Assembly (NCBI GenBank): GCA_034421515.1
Contig: DAOUKH010000038.1
Coordinates: forward strand, 1 to 34,380
Length of the DNA stretch: 34,380 nt
Direction: 5' to 3'
DNA from: DAOUKH01 sp034421515
Lineage (GTDB): Bacteria > Chloroflexota > Dehalococcoidia > SHYB01
Both the position numbers and the translations under genes were made by a program. Positions within the stretch are counted from its first letter, which is position 1; each line of letters starts with the position of its first letter. Below are positions 15,655-24,227 of this stretch, in pieces. The notes beneath the pieces are model-generated. The model had not been told where the DNA came from. It made no database searches and saw only the letters and a program-made list of their open reading frames with translations.

Positions 15655-16436
15655 CGAAGGACTCCTCGTTCAGGGAATGGCGGACGGACCAGGCCGTGCT
15701 CCGCGTCGAAGTCGGGGGCGCTGACGAGTTGCCCCGTCATCGACGCGGGGGTCTGCAGCGCGAGGAAGACGGCGCTCTCCGCGGTGTCGTCTGGGAGGCG
15801 CATGCGCGGGTCGGCGGTCCAGTCTTCGTTGGGACGCGTGTAGACGAGGCCGGGGTCGAGCAGGTTGACGGCGACGCCGGAGTCGGCGACCTCGGCGGCC
15901 AAGGCTTCGCTGAACCGGTTGAGTGCCGCCTTGGAAGCGCCGTAGGCGCCCCAGCCGGGGCGTCCGCGGGTGGCGGCGCCGGAGGTCACGTTGACGACCA
16001 CGCCGCCGCCCTGCTCGATCATCAGCGGCACGACGGCCTGGCAGGCGAGGAGGGCGGCGGTGCAGTTGACGTCCATGATGCGCTGCCACTCGGCGAGGTC
16101 GTAGTCGAGGACGGAGACGCTGCGGGACTGGGCGTTGGTGTGGAGACGGTAGCCGCCGGCGTTGTTCACCAGGATGTCGATGGCGCCGAGCGCATCGACG
16201 GCCTGCGCCGTCATGCGGGTGACTTGGGCGGGGTCGGTGAGGTCGGCGGTGAGGGCGGCGCCGACGCGGCCCACGGCGCGGACCGCGGCGGCGGCCTCTT
16301 CGACCTCGGCGGAAGTGCGGGCCACGACGGCGACGTCGGCGCCCTCGGCGGCGTAGGCCAGCGCGATGCTGCGGCCGATACCCCGTCCGCCTCCGGTCAC
16401 GAGGGCCCGCCGCCCCTGTAAGCGCTGCGTCGCCAC
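15651..16436 (-). CDS. Short-chain dehydrogenase/reductase (261 aa)
   Basis: NAD(P)-dependent Rossmann-fold oxidoreductase. Cofactor motif TGGGRGIG at about 14-21, NNAGG near 90-94, catalytic Ser in NVTSGAATRG and the YGASK motif (Tyr and Lys) near 163-167 are all present. An Arg (VVART) after the second strand hints at NADP preference. First gene of the SDR-LLM-LLM-AtuA-DUF4387 operon; AtuB of the terpene pathway is also an SDR, which supports the comparison. The start is GTG at 16436 without a strong ribosome site; no better start fits the fold. A palindromic repeat lies 44 bases upstream. Confidence 0.88.
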   Translation of the reverse strand: MATQRLQGRRALVTGGGRGIGRSIALAYAAEGADVAVVARTSAEVEEAAAAVRAVGRVGAALTADLTDPAQVTRMTAQAVDALGAIDILVNNAGGYRLHTNAQSRSVSVLDYDLAEWQRIMDVNCTAALLACQAVVPLMIEQGGGVVVNVTSGAATRGRPGWGAYGASKAALNRFSEALAAEVADSGVAVNLLDPGLVYTRPNEDWTADPRMRLPDDTAESAVFLALQTPASMTGQLVSAPDFDAEHGLVRPPFPERGVLR

Positions 16437-16479
16437 GATGGGGGAGGATGGCAGGAAGGGGCGGGTTCGTCAACTGCCC

Positions 16480-16514
16480 GCCCTCAGTCCCTCCCATGGG
16501 GAGGGAGGTTTAGG
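16480..16514. repeat. Dispersed palindromic repeat copy
   Basis: GCCCTCAGTCCCTCCCAT followed by GGGGAGGGAGGTTTAGG. It lies in the 156-base region between the divergent SDR operon and the SLC13 permease gene, so it could form a hairpin in either 5' leader. Confidence 0.78.
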
Positions 16515-16592
16515 AAGCGCGGGCAGGCGCAGGGGCCTCGATGGCATGGTACTTTATGTCGCGCAGCCGACCGAGGAGTGGGCGCCGGTCTG

Positions 16593-18371
16593 ATGGATGA
16601 GGCAGTCGTTTTCGCGGTGCTCTTGGTTGCTCTCGTCCTCTTCGTGACGGGCCGGTGGCGCTATGACATCGTCGCCCTGCTGGCGCTGCTCATCTTGACC
16701 ATCGCCGGCATCGTGCCCGCCTCGGAGTCATTCCGGGGGTTCGGCCATCCGGCCGTGGTCACCGTGGCGGCGGTGCTGGTCTTGAGCCGGGCGCTCTACG
16801 AGTCCGGCGTCGTCGACGTCATCGTCAGTTGGCTATCGCGGATTCCCGAGTACTTCACGGCTCGGATGGCGTCGCTGGCCGGCCTGACGGCGTTTCTCTC
16901 GGCCTTCATGAACAACGTGGGTGCGGTCAGTCTCCTCATGCCCGTGGCAATACGGGTGTCGGCCCTCAGCAAGCTGCCTCCTTCGCGCTTCCTGATGCCC
17001 TTGGCCTTCGCGTCGCTGCTGGGCGGCATGACGACCCTCATCGGTACGCCGCCGAACGTCATCATCTCCAACTTCCGCCGGGAGGAAGTCGGCACCGCCT
17101 TCAGCATGTTCGACTTCACGCTCGTCGGGCTTGGGGTCGCCGCCGCCGGGGTGCTCTTCATCGTCCTCGTGGGCTGGCGCCTCATTCCAAATCGGCAGAC
17201 GCCGCTGGGCATGGGAGACACGCTCGATATCGCCAACTACATGACCGAGGCGCGCGTGCCTGAGGATTCGCGATTCGTCGGGAAGCTCGTCCGCGACCTT
17301 GAAGAGTTGGCCGAAGACGACGTGGCGATCGCGGGGCTCATTCACCGCGGGACGGTCTACGGCGCGCCGTCGCCCTATCAGACCATCGACGCCAACGACG
17401 TCATCATCGTCGAGGCCGATCCGGAGGACCTCAAGACGTTCATCGACAAGACGGGCTTCGTGCTTGAAGGGCCGGAGGACAGCCGCTCCGATATCGAACA
17501 GACCTTGGGGTCTGGCGACGTCTCCATGGTGGAGGCCATCGTGAGCCCGGACGGACTCGCCGAGGGGAGGACGGCGAGAGACCTCCACTTACACGTCGCG
17601 TTCGGCGTGAATCTCCTGGGAGTTTCCAGGCAAGGGGCGCGGCTGACTCGCCGCCTTGGCCGCAACATCCTGAAAGCAGGCGACGTGCTGCTGATTCATG
17701 GCAAGACCGAGCTGGTGCAGGAGGCGTTGCCCAGGCTCGGGCTGCTCCCCCTCGCCGAGCGTGAGCTTCGCATCGGGCAGCCCCGGCGGCTCGCCGTTCC
17801 CCTCGTCGTATTCGTCGGCGCCCTGTTGCTCGCCGCATTCGACGTGCTGTCCGTCCACATCGCCTTTGCAGCCGCGGTCGCCATCCTGCTCATGACCCGA
17901 TTCCTCACCCTGCAGGCGGCCTATCAGGCGGTCGACTGGCCGGTCATCATCCTCTTGGGCGCCATGATCCCGGTGGGCGAAGCCCTGGAGTCAACCGGCG
18001 GCGCGGCGCGGATCGCAACAGTAATCGCGGACCTCGACGGCTCCGTGCCACCGTGGGTGATGCTCGGGGTGGTCCTCGTGGTCACGATGTTCCTCTCCGA
18101 CCTCGTCAACAACGCGGCCGCGGTCATCCTGATGGCGCCCATAGCCATCGGGGTGGCGGTGACTCTTGGAGTCTCGACCGACCCCTTCCTGATGGCCGTG
18201 GCAATCGGGGGCTCCTCCGCCTTCCTGTCCCCCATCGGCCACCAGTCCAACACGATCGTGATGGGCCCCGGAGGCTACCGCTTCGGCGACTATTGGAGGG
18301 TGGGTCTGCCCTTGGAGATCGTCATCGTTGCGGTCGCCATACCGCTACTCCTGTGGGCCTGGCCGTTGTGA
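16593..18371 (+). CDS. SLC13-type anion permease with two TrkA_C domains (592 aa)
   Basis: Integral membrane transporter of the divalent anion/sodium symporter (SLC13, DASS) group, likely for sulfate, phosphate or dicarboxylates. Each half has the conserved pair of signatures: FMNNVGAVSLLMP then GTPPN (about 105-155), and DLVNNAAAVILMAP then SPIGHQSN (about 510-550). The cytoplasmic middle (about 205-385) holds two TrkA_C/RCK_C domains, which in relatives bind a regulatory ligand. About 11-12 membrane segments are visible. I chose the ATG at 16593; a GTG at 16578 would add five residues, and GAGGAG at 16573-16578 is somewhat distant for the ATG. It ends four bases from the convergent dehydrogenase gene. 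The substrate cannot be told. Confidence 0.88.
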   Translation: MDEAVVFAVLLVALVLFVTGRWRYDIVALLALLILTIAGIVPASESFRGFGHPAVVTVAAVLVLSRALYESGVVDVIVSWLSRIPEYFTARMASLAGLTAFLSAFMNNVGAVSLLMPVAIRVSALSKLPPSRFLMPLAFASLLGGMTTLIGTPPNVIISNFRREEVGTAFSMFDFTLVGLGVAAAGVLFIVLVGWRLIPNRQTPLGMGDTLDIANYMTEARVPEDSRFVGKLVRDLEELAEDDVAIAGLIHRGTVYGAPSPYQTIDANDVIIVEADPEDLKTFIDKTGFVLEGPEDSRSDIEQTLGSGDVSMVEAIVSPDGLAEGRTARDLHLHVAFGVNLLGVSRQGARLTRRLGRNILKAGDVLLIHGKTELVQEALPRLGLLPLAERELRIGQPRRLAVPLVVFVGALLLAAFDVLSVHIAFAAAVAILLMTRFLTLQAAYQAVDWPVIILLGAMIPVGEALESTGGAARIATVIADLDGSVPPWVMLGVVLVVTMFLSDLVNNAAAVILMAPIAIGVAVTLGVSTDPFLMAVAIGGSSAFLSPIGHQSNTIVMGPGGYRFGDYWRVGLPLEIVIVAVAIPLLLWAWPL

Positions 18372-18375
18372 GCGC

Positions 18376-19629
18376 CTAGACGAAGCCGCGAAGCTGGACC
18401 GCGCGGGCTACCCGCTCCACGCCGATGTCGAAGGCTGCCTCCCTCAGAGTCAGCCCGCTCGTTCGGGCGCGGTCCGTCACCGCGTGGTAGGCCGGAACAA
18501 TCAGCTTGTAGAGCTCCTCGTTGACGCGCTCCTCGGTCCAGTCGAACTGCTGAATGTTCTGCGTCCACTCGAAATACGACACGGTGACCCCGCCGGCGTT
18601 TACCAGCAGGTCGGGCAACGGCAGTATGCCGCGTTCCTGAAGGACCGCGTCGCCCTCGGGCGTGGTGGGGTGATTCGCCGCTTCGAGCACGACGCGCACG
18701 GGTAGACGGCGCGCCGTCTCCTCGGTGATCACATTTTCGACCGCGGCGGGAACGAAGACATCGGCTTCCATCGTCAGCACGTCTTCGGGAGCGCAAGCCT
18801 CTCCGCCGGGAAACCCTTCCACGGAGCCGTTGCACGAAACAAAGTACGTCAACTCTGGAATGTCGAGACCAGCACTGTTGTAGACCGCGCCCCGCACGTC
18901 GGCCACGCCTACAATCCGGGAGCCCTGCTCGTGCGCCAGGCGGGAGAACCACGAGCCCACGTTCCCGAACCCTTGGACGGTGATGCTCGCGTCCGTCAGA
19001 TCCAGGGAAAGGTCCATCGCGGCTTCTCTCAGGACGAAGAGCGCGCCGCGCCCGGTGGCCGAATCCCGCCCCAGCGACCCTCCAACTTCCACCGGCTTGC
19101 CGGTCACGACCGGTAGGGTGTAGCCGTGGATCTGGCTGTATTCGTCCATGATCCAGGCCATGGTCTGGGCGTCGGTGCCCAGATCGGGGGCGGGGATGTC
19201 GCGATAGGGGCCCAGGACGTGTTGAATGTTCTGGGTATAGCGCCGGGTAACCGCATTAAGCTCCCGTTCGCTGAGCGCCAGGGGATCCAGTTGGATGCCA
19301 CCCTTGGCGCCCCCGAATGGCAGGTCGAGCAACGCGGTCTTCCAGGTCATCAGCATGGCCAAAGCGCGGACTTCGTCCTCGTCGGCCATGGGGTGGTAGC
19401 GAAGGCCGCCCTTGTAGGGGCCGCGGGCGCCGTTGTGCTGGACGCGGTAGCCGTTGAACACCTCGACGCGCCCGTCGTCCATGCGGACCGGCAGCGACAC
19501 CCTCACGTCTCGCCAGGGCTCCTCCAGCATGCGGCAGGTCCCGGCATCCAGGCCCAGCCGTAAGGACGAGGCGCTGCAGTGGCCCGTGACGTCTTCTTGG
19601 GCGCTGCGTTCTTTGCTCGGTGTAGTCAT
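18376..19629 (-). CDS. Glu/Leu/Phe/Val dehydrogenase family, glutamate dehydrogenase-like (417 aa)
   Basis: NAD(P)-dependent oxidative deaminase of the glutamate dehydrogenase superfamily. The active-site region is intact: YKGGLRYHP near 73-81, the catalytic Lys in PFGGAKGGI near 104-112, and Asp in PAPDLGTDAQTM near 147-158. The Rossmann motif GFGNVG lies near residue 220. Length and motifs fit hexameric bacterial GdhA, linking glutamate and 2-oxoglutarate. No Shine-Dalgarno is seen before the ATG at 19629, only an A-rich stretch (ACAAAATAC); weak or leaderless initiation is possible. A small palindrome lies 58-70 bases upstream. Its 3' end meets the SLC13 gene. Confidence 0.9.
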   Translation of the reverse strand: MTTPSKERSAQEDVTGHCSASSLRLGLDAGTCRMLEEPWRDVRVSLPVRMDDGRVEVFNGYRVQHNGARGPYKGGLRYHPMADEDEVRALAMLMTWKTALLDLPFGGAKGGIQLDPLALSERELNAVTRRYTQNIQHVLGPYRDIPAPDLGTDAQTMAWIMDEYSQIHGYTLPVVTGKPVEVGGSLGRDSATGRGALFVLREAAMDLSLDLTDASITVQGFGNVGSWFSRLAHEQGSRIVGVADVRGAVYNSAGLDIPELTYFVSCNGSVEGFPGGEACAPEDVLTMEADVFVPAAVENVITEETARRLPVRVVLEAANHPTTPEGDAVLQERGILPLPDLLVNAGGVTVSYFEWTQNIQQFDWTEERVNEELYKLIVPAYHAVTDRARTSGLTLREAAFDIGVERVARAVQLRGFV

Positions 19630-19686
19630 GTATTTTGTTCTACGACTTGCCCCTGGACCGGGTTCTGCCGACGGAACTCACACCTC

Positions 19687-19699
19687 TAGTTTAGAACTA
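19687..19699. promoter_or_regulatory. Candidate operator upstream of the glutamate dehydrogenase gene
   Basis: Perfect 5-base inverted repeat TAGTT-TAG-AACTA in an AT-richer island of the 135-base gap before the gene at 19629. Position and symmetry fit a repressor or activator site. No clear -35/-10 pair is visible around it. Short enough to be chance. Confidence 0.3.
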
Positions 19700-19764
19700 A
19701 TGGCGGCAATGCGTGCGGCCGGCTTCCGGCGAAGCCTGGCAGCGCAGCCGCAGCCGCCTCGGGA

Positions 19765-20595
19765 CTACGGCGCCGGCCAGAGCCGGAGGGCGTTGTCTCC
19801 CAGGACCAAGCCGCGCTCCTCTTCGGAGAGGAAGTCGAACGGCTCCTTGCCGAGAGCGGCGAGCTCGGGGTAGGGGCGGAAGCGGGTCACGGGGTAGTTC
19901 GAGCCCCACATGAGACGGCGCGGGCCGAAGCGGTCGACGATGCGCTGGAAGTAGTCCCGCTGCGGCGTCCCTTCCTGATCGACCGCCCACTGGTTGACGG
20001 CGGAGAACTTGAGCGACACGTGGGGGAAATCGGCGAGGGCGAGGAATTCGTCCGACGGCGTGAACGGCGGCGATTCCAGGTTCGGCATGAAGCCGAGATG
20101 ATCGAGGGCGAAGGGCTGGTCGGGGAACTGTTGGAGGACGGTGCGGACGCGGCCCAAGTCCGTGTGGCGAGAGCAGAGCATGACCGGCACGCCAAGCTGG
20201 CGGGCCTTGGCGATGAGGCCATCGCAGGGTGCTTCGTCGAGCCAGGAATCGTCGCCGGTCATGGCGTTGAACAGGCGGACACCGCCCATGCCGCGCTCGG
20301 CCACCCAGTAGGTCAGGCGGTCGACGGCGTTGGGCTGGGAGACGTTCACGCAGCAGACGGTGGAGAAGCGGCCGGGGTAGGCCCGCGCCATGTCGGCGGC
20401 GTAGGCGTTGTCGTAGCCGTGGGTGTTGGTGGCCTGGACGAGCACGGCGCGGTCGACGCCAGCCTCGTCCATGAGCGCGATGAGGTCCTCGCCGGTGAGG
20501 GTCAGCCGCTCGAGGCGGCGGGGTATCCACTCCCGCTCGATGGGATAGGTCTCGTGGTCCCGAGAGGTGACGTGGATGTGGGTATCGACGACCAT
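19765..20595 (-). CDS. Amidohydrolase family (amidohydrolase_2) protein (276 aa)
   Basis: Metal-dependent TIM-barrel hydrolase or decarboxylase. It begins VVDTHIHV, the metal-binding HxH of the first strand. FALDHLGFM supplies a later His and LMWGSNYPVTRF the end-of-barrel motif, with Asn where Asp is usual (SNYP for SDYP). The family includes dicarboxylate-lactone hydrolases (LigI-like) and decarboxylases (ACMSD-like). It is the third of three stacked amidohydrolases, five bases after the second. No ribosome site is obvious, in line with translational coupling. Closest in plan to COG3618-type lactonases. Confidence 0.83.
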   Translation of the reverse strand: MVVDTHIHVTSRDHETYPIEREWIPRRLERLTLTGEDLIALMDEAGVDRAVLVQATNTHGYDNAYAADMARAYPGRFSTVCCVNVSQPNAVDRLTYWVAERGMGGVRLFNAMTGDDSWLDEAPCDGLIAKARQLGVPVMLCSRHTDLGRVRTVLQQFPDQPFALDHLGFMPNLESPPFTPSDEFLALADFPHVSLKFSAVNQWAVDQEGTPQRDYFQRIVDRFGPRRLMWGSNYPVTRFRPYPELAALGKEPFDFLSEEERGLVLGDNALRLWPAP

Positions 20596-20600
20596 CGCGG

Positions 20601-21611
20601 TTAGGGGTCGAGCCGGTAGACACGGACGGCGTTGTCGTGGAAGAGAGCGGCCCGCTCAGCAGGGCTAAAATCCTTGGTCAGCCGCTTGAAGGCGTTCCAC
20701 ATGACGCCGTAGGAGAAGGAGACCTTATCAACGGGGAAGTTACTTTCAAACATGCAGCGTTCGACGCCGAACTGCTCGATGCACCAGTGGATGTAGGGGC
20801 TGATCGTAACGGCAAGTTCCTCCGAAGTGGGCGGGTCGGGGCGCTCGTGCAAGCCGAAGCCGCAGCGGGGCATACCGAGGCCGCCCAGCTTCACCACGAC
20901 GTTCGGCGCCTCCGCGACGGCGGCGATGCCCCGCTTCCACGCGTCGAACGCCTCCTCTTGCGCGCCGGCGTAGGGCCCGATGCCGATCAGTCCGCCGACG
21001 TGGTCGAGGATGATCGTGGTGTCGGGGAAGGCGCGCGCCAGGTCGGCGACCTCGAGAAGCTGGGGATGGTAGACCCACGCTTCGAAGGTCAGGCCCCTCG
21101 GCGCCAGGTGTGCGAAACCCTGGCGGAAGGTGGCGTCGCCGAGCAGGCCGGGCTTCGGGGTGGTCTTGGCGATCTCGACCTCCGGGGCGGCGTCCCAGCT
21201 CGCCGAGTAGCGAATGCCGCGGAAGCGGTTGGGGCTGGCCGCGATCTGGGCGTCGAGTACGGCAGCCACGGCGTCGCCGAGGGGGAGGCCGGCCTTGCCG
21301 ACGATGCCCTTGGCAATGCGGCAGGGGCCGTAGTTGCCGCTGGCGCTCTGGGCCGCGATGCCCTGGGCGAACTCGGTTTCGCCCACAACGCGCATCTCGT
21401 GGGGGCCCTCGGCGCGGTACATGGCGCGGCACTCGACGAAGACGGTGGAAACGACGTTATGCCCGCTGCCCACGTCGGCGGCGATTTCATCGATCATGTA
21501 GCGGTTGCCGGGTCGGTCCCAGAGGTGGTGGTGCGGGTCGCAGACGGGGAGATCGGGGTCGATCGGCTCCTCGACGACGCGGGCCAGCCAGGCGTCTCTC
21601 TCGCTGGTCAC
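20601..21611 (-). CDS. Amidohydrolase family (amidohydrolase_2) protein (336 aa)
   Basis: Metal-dependent TIM-barrel hydrolase of the COG3618 type. VCDPHHHLWD near residues 23-32 gives the HxH pair. TIILDHVGGLIGIG holds a further metal/active-site His, and CMFESNFPVDKVS the final strand, with Asn in place of the usual Asp, as in many lactonase-like members. The GTG at 21611 starts two bases before the upstream stop and has GAGG about nine bases upstream. Middle gene of a three-gene operon, so the three proteins probably act on one pathway or form a complex. Substrate unknown. Confidence 0.85.
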   Translation of the reverse strand: MTSERDAWLARVVEEPIDPDLPVCDPHHHLWDRPGNRYMIDEIAADVGSGHNVVSTVFVECRAMYRAEGPHEMRVVGETEFAQGIAAQSASGNYGPCRIAKGIVGKAGLPLGDAVAAVLDAQIAASPNRFRGIRYSASWDAAPEVEIAKTTPKPGLLGDATFRQGFAHLAPRGLTFEAWVYHPQLLEVADLARAFPDTTIILDHVGGLIGIGPYAGAQEEAFDAWKRGIAAVAEAPNVVVKLGGLGMPRCGFGLHERPDPPTSEELAVTISPYIHWCIEQFGVERCMFESNFPVDKVSFSYGVMWNAFKRLTKDFSPAERAALFHDNAVRVYRLDP

Positions 21612-21613
21612 GG

Positions 21614-22777
21614 CTAGGCCTCGATTCCTGAGCGGTCGACGTCGAGGTGGAAGAGGCGGATGGCGTTCTCCCGCAGCATCTTGACCTGCTCGTCCTCGGG
21701 GACGCCGGCGAGGCAGGACTCGCGGCAGGCTTTCGAATCAGGCCACGTCGAGGTTGGATGGGGGAAGTCGGTCTCGTAGAGGATGTTGTCGACGCCGATG
21801 TGGTGGCGCATCTCGACGCCGAGGCGCTCGAACCAGAAGCTGGCGTAGACCTGCCGGCGGAAGGCCTCGCTGGGCTTGCTCTCCAGGCCGGTGGCGCGGA
21901 CGTTCAGGTTCTCGTACTCGTGATCGGCGGTCTCGAGCAGGTAGGGAATCCAGCCGATGCCGCTCTCCACGATCGTGACGTTGAGGTCGCGGAAGCGGTC
22001 GAGGACGCCGGAGAAGAGGACGTTGGTGACGATCTGCATGTGCGACGAGATCGACCGGGTGGAGCCCATCGCGATCCTGGTGCTGTCGTCGTAGCCCGGC
22101 CAGGCTTCGAGGATGGGCACGGCGCCGATGTGGAGGCACATCGGGACGCCGAGGTCGGCGCAGGTGGCATAGACCGGGTCCCACTGGCGGTCGTTGAAGT
22201 GGGGAAGGCCGAAGACCTCGGGCGCGCCGTGCCAGACGACGGCCTTATGGCCGTTGCCGACGGCGCGGCGGATCTCGTCGCACGCAGCCTCGACGTCCCA
22301 CATGGGCACGATGGCCTGAGAGATGAAGCGCGGGCTGAAGGCCGTCCACTCTTCGGCGAGCCAGTCGTTGTAGGCGCGGAGGCAGGCGAGGCGGAACTCG
22401 TCGCTGCCGCCCTGCTGGAAGTTCTGGTTGGTGATGCCGGCGACGTTGGGGAAGAAGGCGTGGGTGTCGACATGGTCGCGGTCCATGGCCTTCAGGCGCT
22501 CGGCGGGGACGTAGGTCTCGCGGGGGACTTCCTCCCAGCGCTGGGGCTCGGCGTTGCGCGGCGTCATGGCGGCGGCCACGCTGGCGACCTTGTGGTTGGA
22601 GAAGCGAGCAAGCTCGCCGCGGATGAACCAATGCTCGGTGCCGTCGGGGAGCTCGGCGATGTGGGGAATGTCGTCGCCGAAGCGGGCAGCGGACATCCGG
22701 CTTGTCCAGACGTCGCGGTCCTCTTGGATGTGCTCGTCGGTGGAGACGACGCCGAACTTCAACTCCAGCGTAGCCAT
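21614..22777 (-). CDS. Amidohydrolase family (ACMSD/decarboxylase-like) protein (387 aa)
   Basis: Amidohydrolase_2 enzyme of the longer class that contains decarboxylases. The start STDEHIQEDRDVW carries a DEH variant of the first-strand metal motif. GVPMCLHIGA has the mid-barrel His, ESGIGWIPYLLETADHEYE is typical of the class, and NILYETDFPHPTSTWP holds the final Asp. ACMSD and gamma-resorcylate decarboxylase are known relatives; many environmental members are unassigned. First gene of the amidohydrolase operon; AGG precedes the ATG. Its leader contains a perfect 7-base hairpin and two copies of the dispersed repeat. Confidence 0.86.
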   Translation of the reverse strand: MATLELKFGVVSTDEHIQEDRDVWTSRMSAARFGDDIPHIAELPDGTEHWFIRGELARFSNHKVASVAAAMTPRNAEPQRWEEVPRETYVPAERLKAMDRDHVDTHAFFPNVAGITNQNFQQGGSDEFRLACLRAYNDWLAEEWTAFSPRFISQAIVPMWDVEAACDEIRRAVGNGHKAVVWHGAPEVFGLPHFNDRQWDPVYATCADLGVPMCLHIGAVPILEAWPGYDDSTRIAMGSTRSISSHMQIVTNVLFSGVLDRFRDLNVTIVESGIGWIPYLLETADHEYENLNVRATGLESKPSEAFRRQVYASFWFERLGVEMRHHIGVDNILYETDFPHPTSTWPDSKACRESCLAGVPEDEQVKMLRENAIRLFHLDVDRSGIEA

Positions 22778-22805
22778 CGCGCGTCACCTGCCTCTCGCCG
22801 GATAC

Positions 22806-22823
22806 GGGCGGGAGTACCCGCCC
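22806..22823. terminator. Hairpin in the leader of the amidohydrolase operon
   Basis: GGGCGGG-AGTA-CCCGCCC, a perfect 7-base stem with a 4-base loop, between the LLM gene end (22943) and the amidohydrolase start (22777). There is no T-run, so termination is uncertain. An mRNA-stabilising or attenuating role is possible. Confidence 0.4.
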
Positions 22824-22825
22824 GG

Positions 22826-22887
22826 CCCTCTCTCAGTCTCCCCCAAAAGGGGAGAGGTTTGCGGTGCTCCCCCAGAGGGGGAGAGGG
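22826..22887. repeat. Dispersed palindromic repeat, two copies in tandem
   Basis: First copy 22826-22860: CCCTCTCTCAGTCTCCCCC, AAAAGGGGAGAGGTTT. A partial second copy at 22866-22887 reads GCTCCCCCAGAGGGGGAGAG. They fill the gap between two minus-strand operons. Confidence 0.8.
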
Positions 22888-22942
22888 TTGTGGCCGCGAT
22901 AGTACGGCGGCGCTGGAGGAGCGTCAACGAGCCGGGCGGCGG

Positions 22943-24175
22943 TTAGTTGTAGGCGGCGCTGACGGGCGCGTCGACGTCGAAGGGGCTGTTGTAGCCCTCG
23001 CGGTCGCAGAAGTCGCGGACGGCGGGGATGACCTCTTGGCCCATGAGCCGGATGCAGGTCTTGGAGTCCTCGTGGTTGACGCGGCCGTCGTTGCCCCAGA
23101 GGCAAAGGATGCCGAGCTCGTTGCGCTGGATCACTTCCTTCAACTGCTCGATCATCTGGTCGGGCGTGCCGTAGAGGAGGGTGCGGTCCTTCAGGCGCTG
23201 TTCCAGCGGCGGCGGCTTGGGGCCGGGGCGCCGTCCCGCGGCGACCTGAATCAGCGGGGTCCGGTTCCCCGGGGAGCTGTAGCCCGATGGCGTGCCCCAG
23301 ACAGGGTGGGTGAGACCGGTGAACTCGCCGGCCATCCACAAGAACTCTTGCGCGTTTTGGTACGCCTTTTCCTCCGTTTCGGCGACGTGGCACTGGAGGA
23401 GCACGCCGAAGTTCTCCGGGCCCGGCTCGTAGCCGACCTCGCGTGCGCCCTCGGCGTAGAGGGCGCGGATCTTGCGGTTGGTCTCGTAGTTGGTGTTGAG
23501 GCCGATGTAGGGGTAGCGGTGCTTGGCGGCCCAGGTGACGGTCTCCCGGCTCGATATACCGGGGATGAAGATGCGCGGGTGCGGCTTCTGGAGCGGCACG
23601 GCCCAGGGGTTCACCACGCGGAACTGGTAGTGACGGCCCTCCCAACGGAAGGGGCCGGGCTCGGTCCAAGTCTTGATGAGCAGGTCGTGGGCCTCCTCGA
23701 AACGGTCGCGGTTGTGGAGCGGGTTGACGTTGGCCTGGATATTCTCGACGCCGCCGCCGCGGACGAGGCCGGAGACGAGCCGACCTTTGGAGATCATGTC
23801 GACGATGGCAAGCTCTTCGGCGGCGTGGACGGGGCTCTCGGTGATCGGCAGGGGGTAGCCGAGGAGGACGATCTTCACCCGTTCGGTCATGGCGGCGAGG
23901 ATCGAGGCGAAGATCATGATGCGGGGCGACATGCAGAAAGGGGCGGTGTGGTGCTCGTTCAGCATGATGCCGTCGAAGCCGACCTCGTCGACGAGGCGGT
24001 ATTCCTCCAGACGCTCGTTGTAGAGGCGGCTGCCCTCGACGGGGTCGAAGTACTTGTTGGAGAACATGAGCGCCGTGACGCCGAGCGACCGTCCCCCGCC
24101 GATGGAGACGCGCTCGTCGACCTTGTCCTCGGGGTAGGCGTTCATCGGCTGCTCGGTGAAGTACATGAAGTGCAT
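22943..24175 (-). CDS. LLM-class flavin-dependent monooxygenase, long type (410 aa)
   Basis: Bacterial-luciferase-like FMN monooxygenase. VDEVGFDGIMLNEHHTAPF near residues 61-79 has the EHH motif of the flavin pocket. ERVKIVLLGYPLPITESPVH, IVDMISKGRLVSGLVRGGG and KTWTEPGPFRWEGRHYQF are typical of luciferase-family alkanal or alkyl monooxygenases. The insert GYSSPGNRTP and the 410-residue length set it apart from the two short LLM proteins in the window. AGGAGA lies about ten bases before the ATG. It follows an alpha/beta-hydrolase-fold gene by 52 bases. A reduced-flavin supplier is not encoded nearby. Confidence 0.88.
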   Translation of the reverse strand: MHFMYFTEQPMNAYPEDKVDERVSIGGGRSLGVTALMFSNKYFDPVEGSRLYNERLEEYRLVDEVGFDGIMLNEHHTAPFCMSPRIMIFASILAAMTERVKIVLLGYPLPITESPVHAAEELAIVDMISKGRLVSGLVRGGGVENIQANVNPLHNRDRFEEAHDLLIKTWTEPGPFRWEGRHYQFRVVNPWAVPLQKPHPRIFIPGISSRETVTWAAKHRYPYIGLNTNYETNRKIRALYAEGAREVGYEPGPENFGVLLQCHVAETEEKAYQNAQEFLWMAGEFTGLTHPVWGTPSGYSSPGNRTPLIQVAAGRRPGPKPPPLEQRLKDRTLLYGTPDQMIEQLKEVIQRNELGILCLWGNDGRVNHEDSKTCIRLMGQEVIPAVRDFCDREGYNSPFDVDAPVSAAYN

Positions 24176-24227
24176 CGGGAGACTTCTCCTGGGCTGGATT
24201 GTCGAGGTTGGGCGAGCGGCGCGCGGG

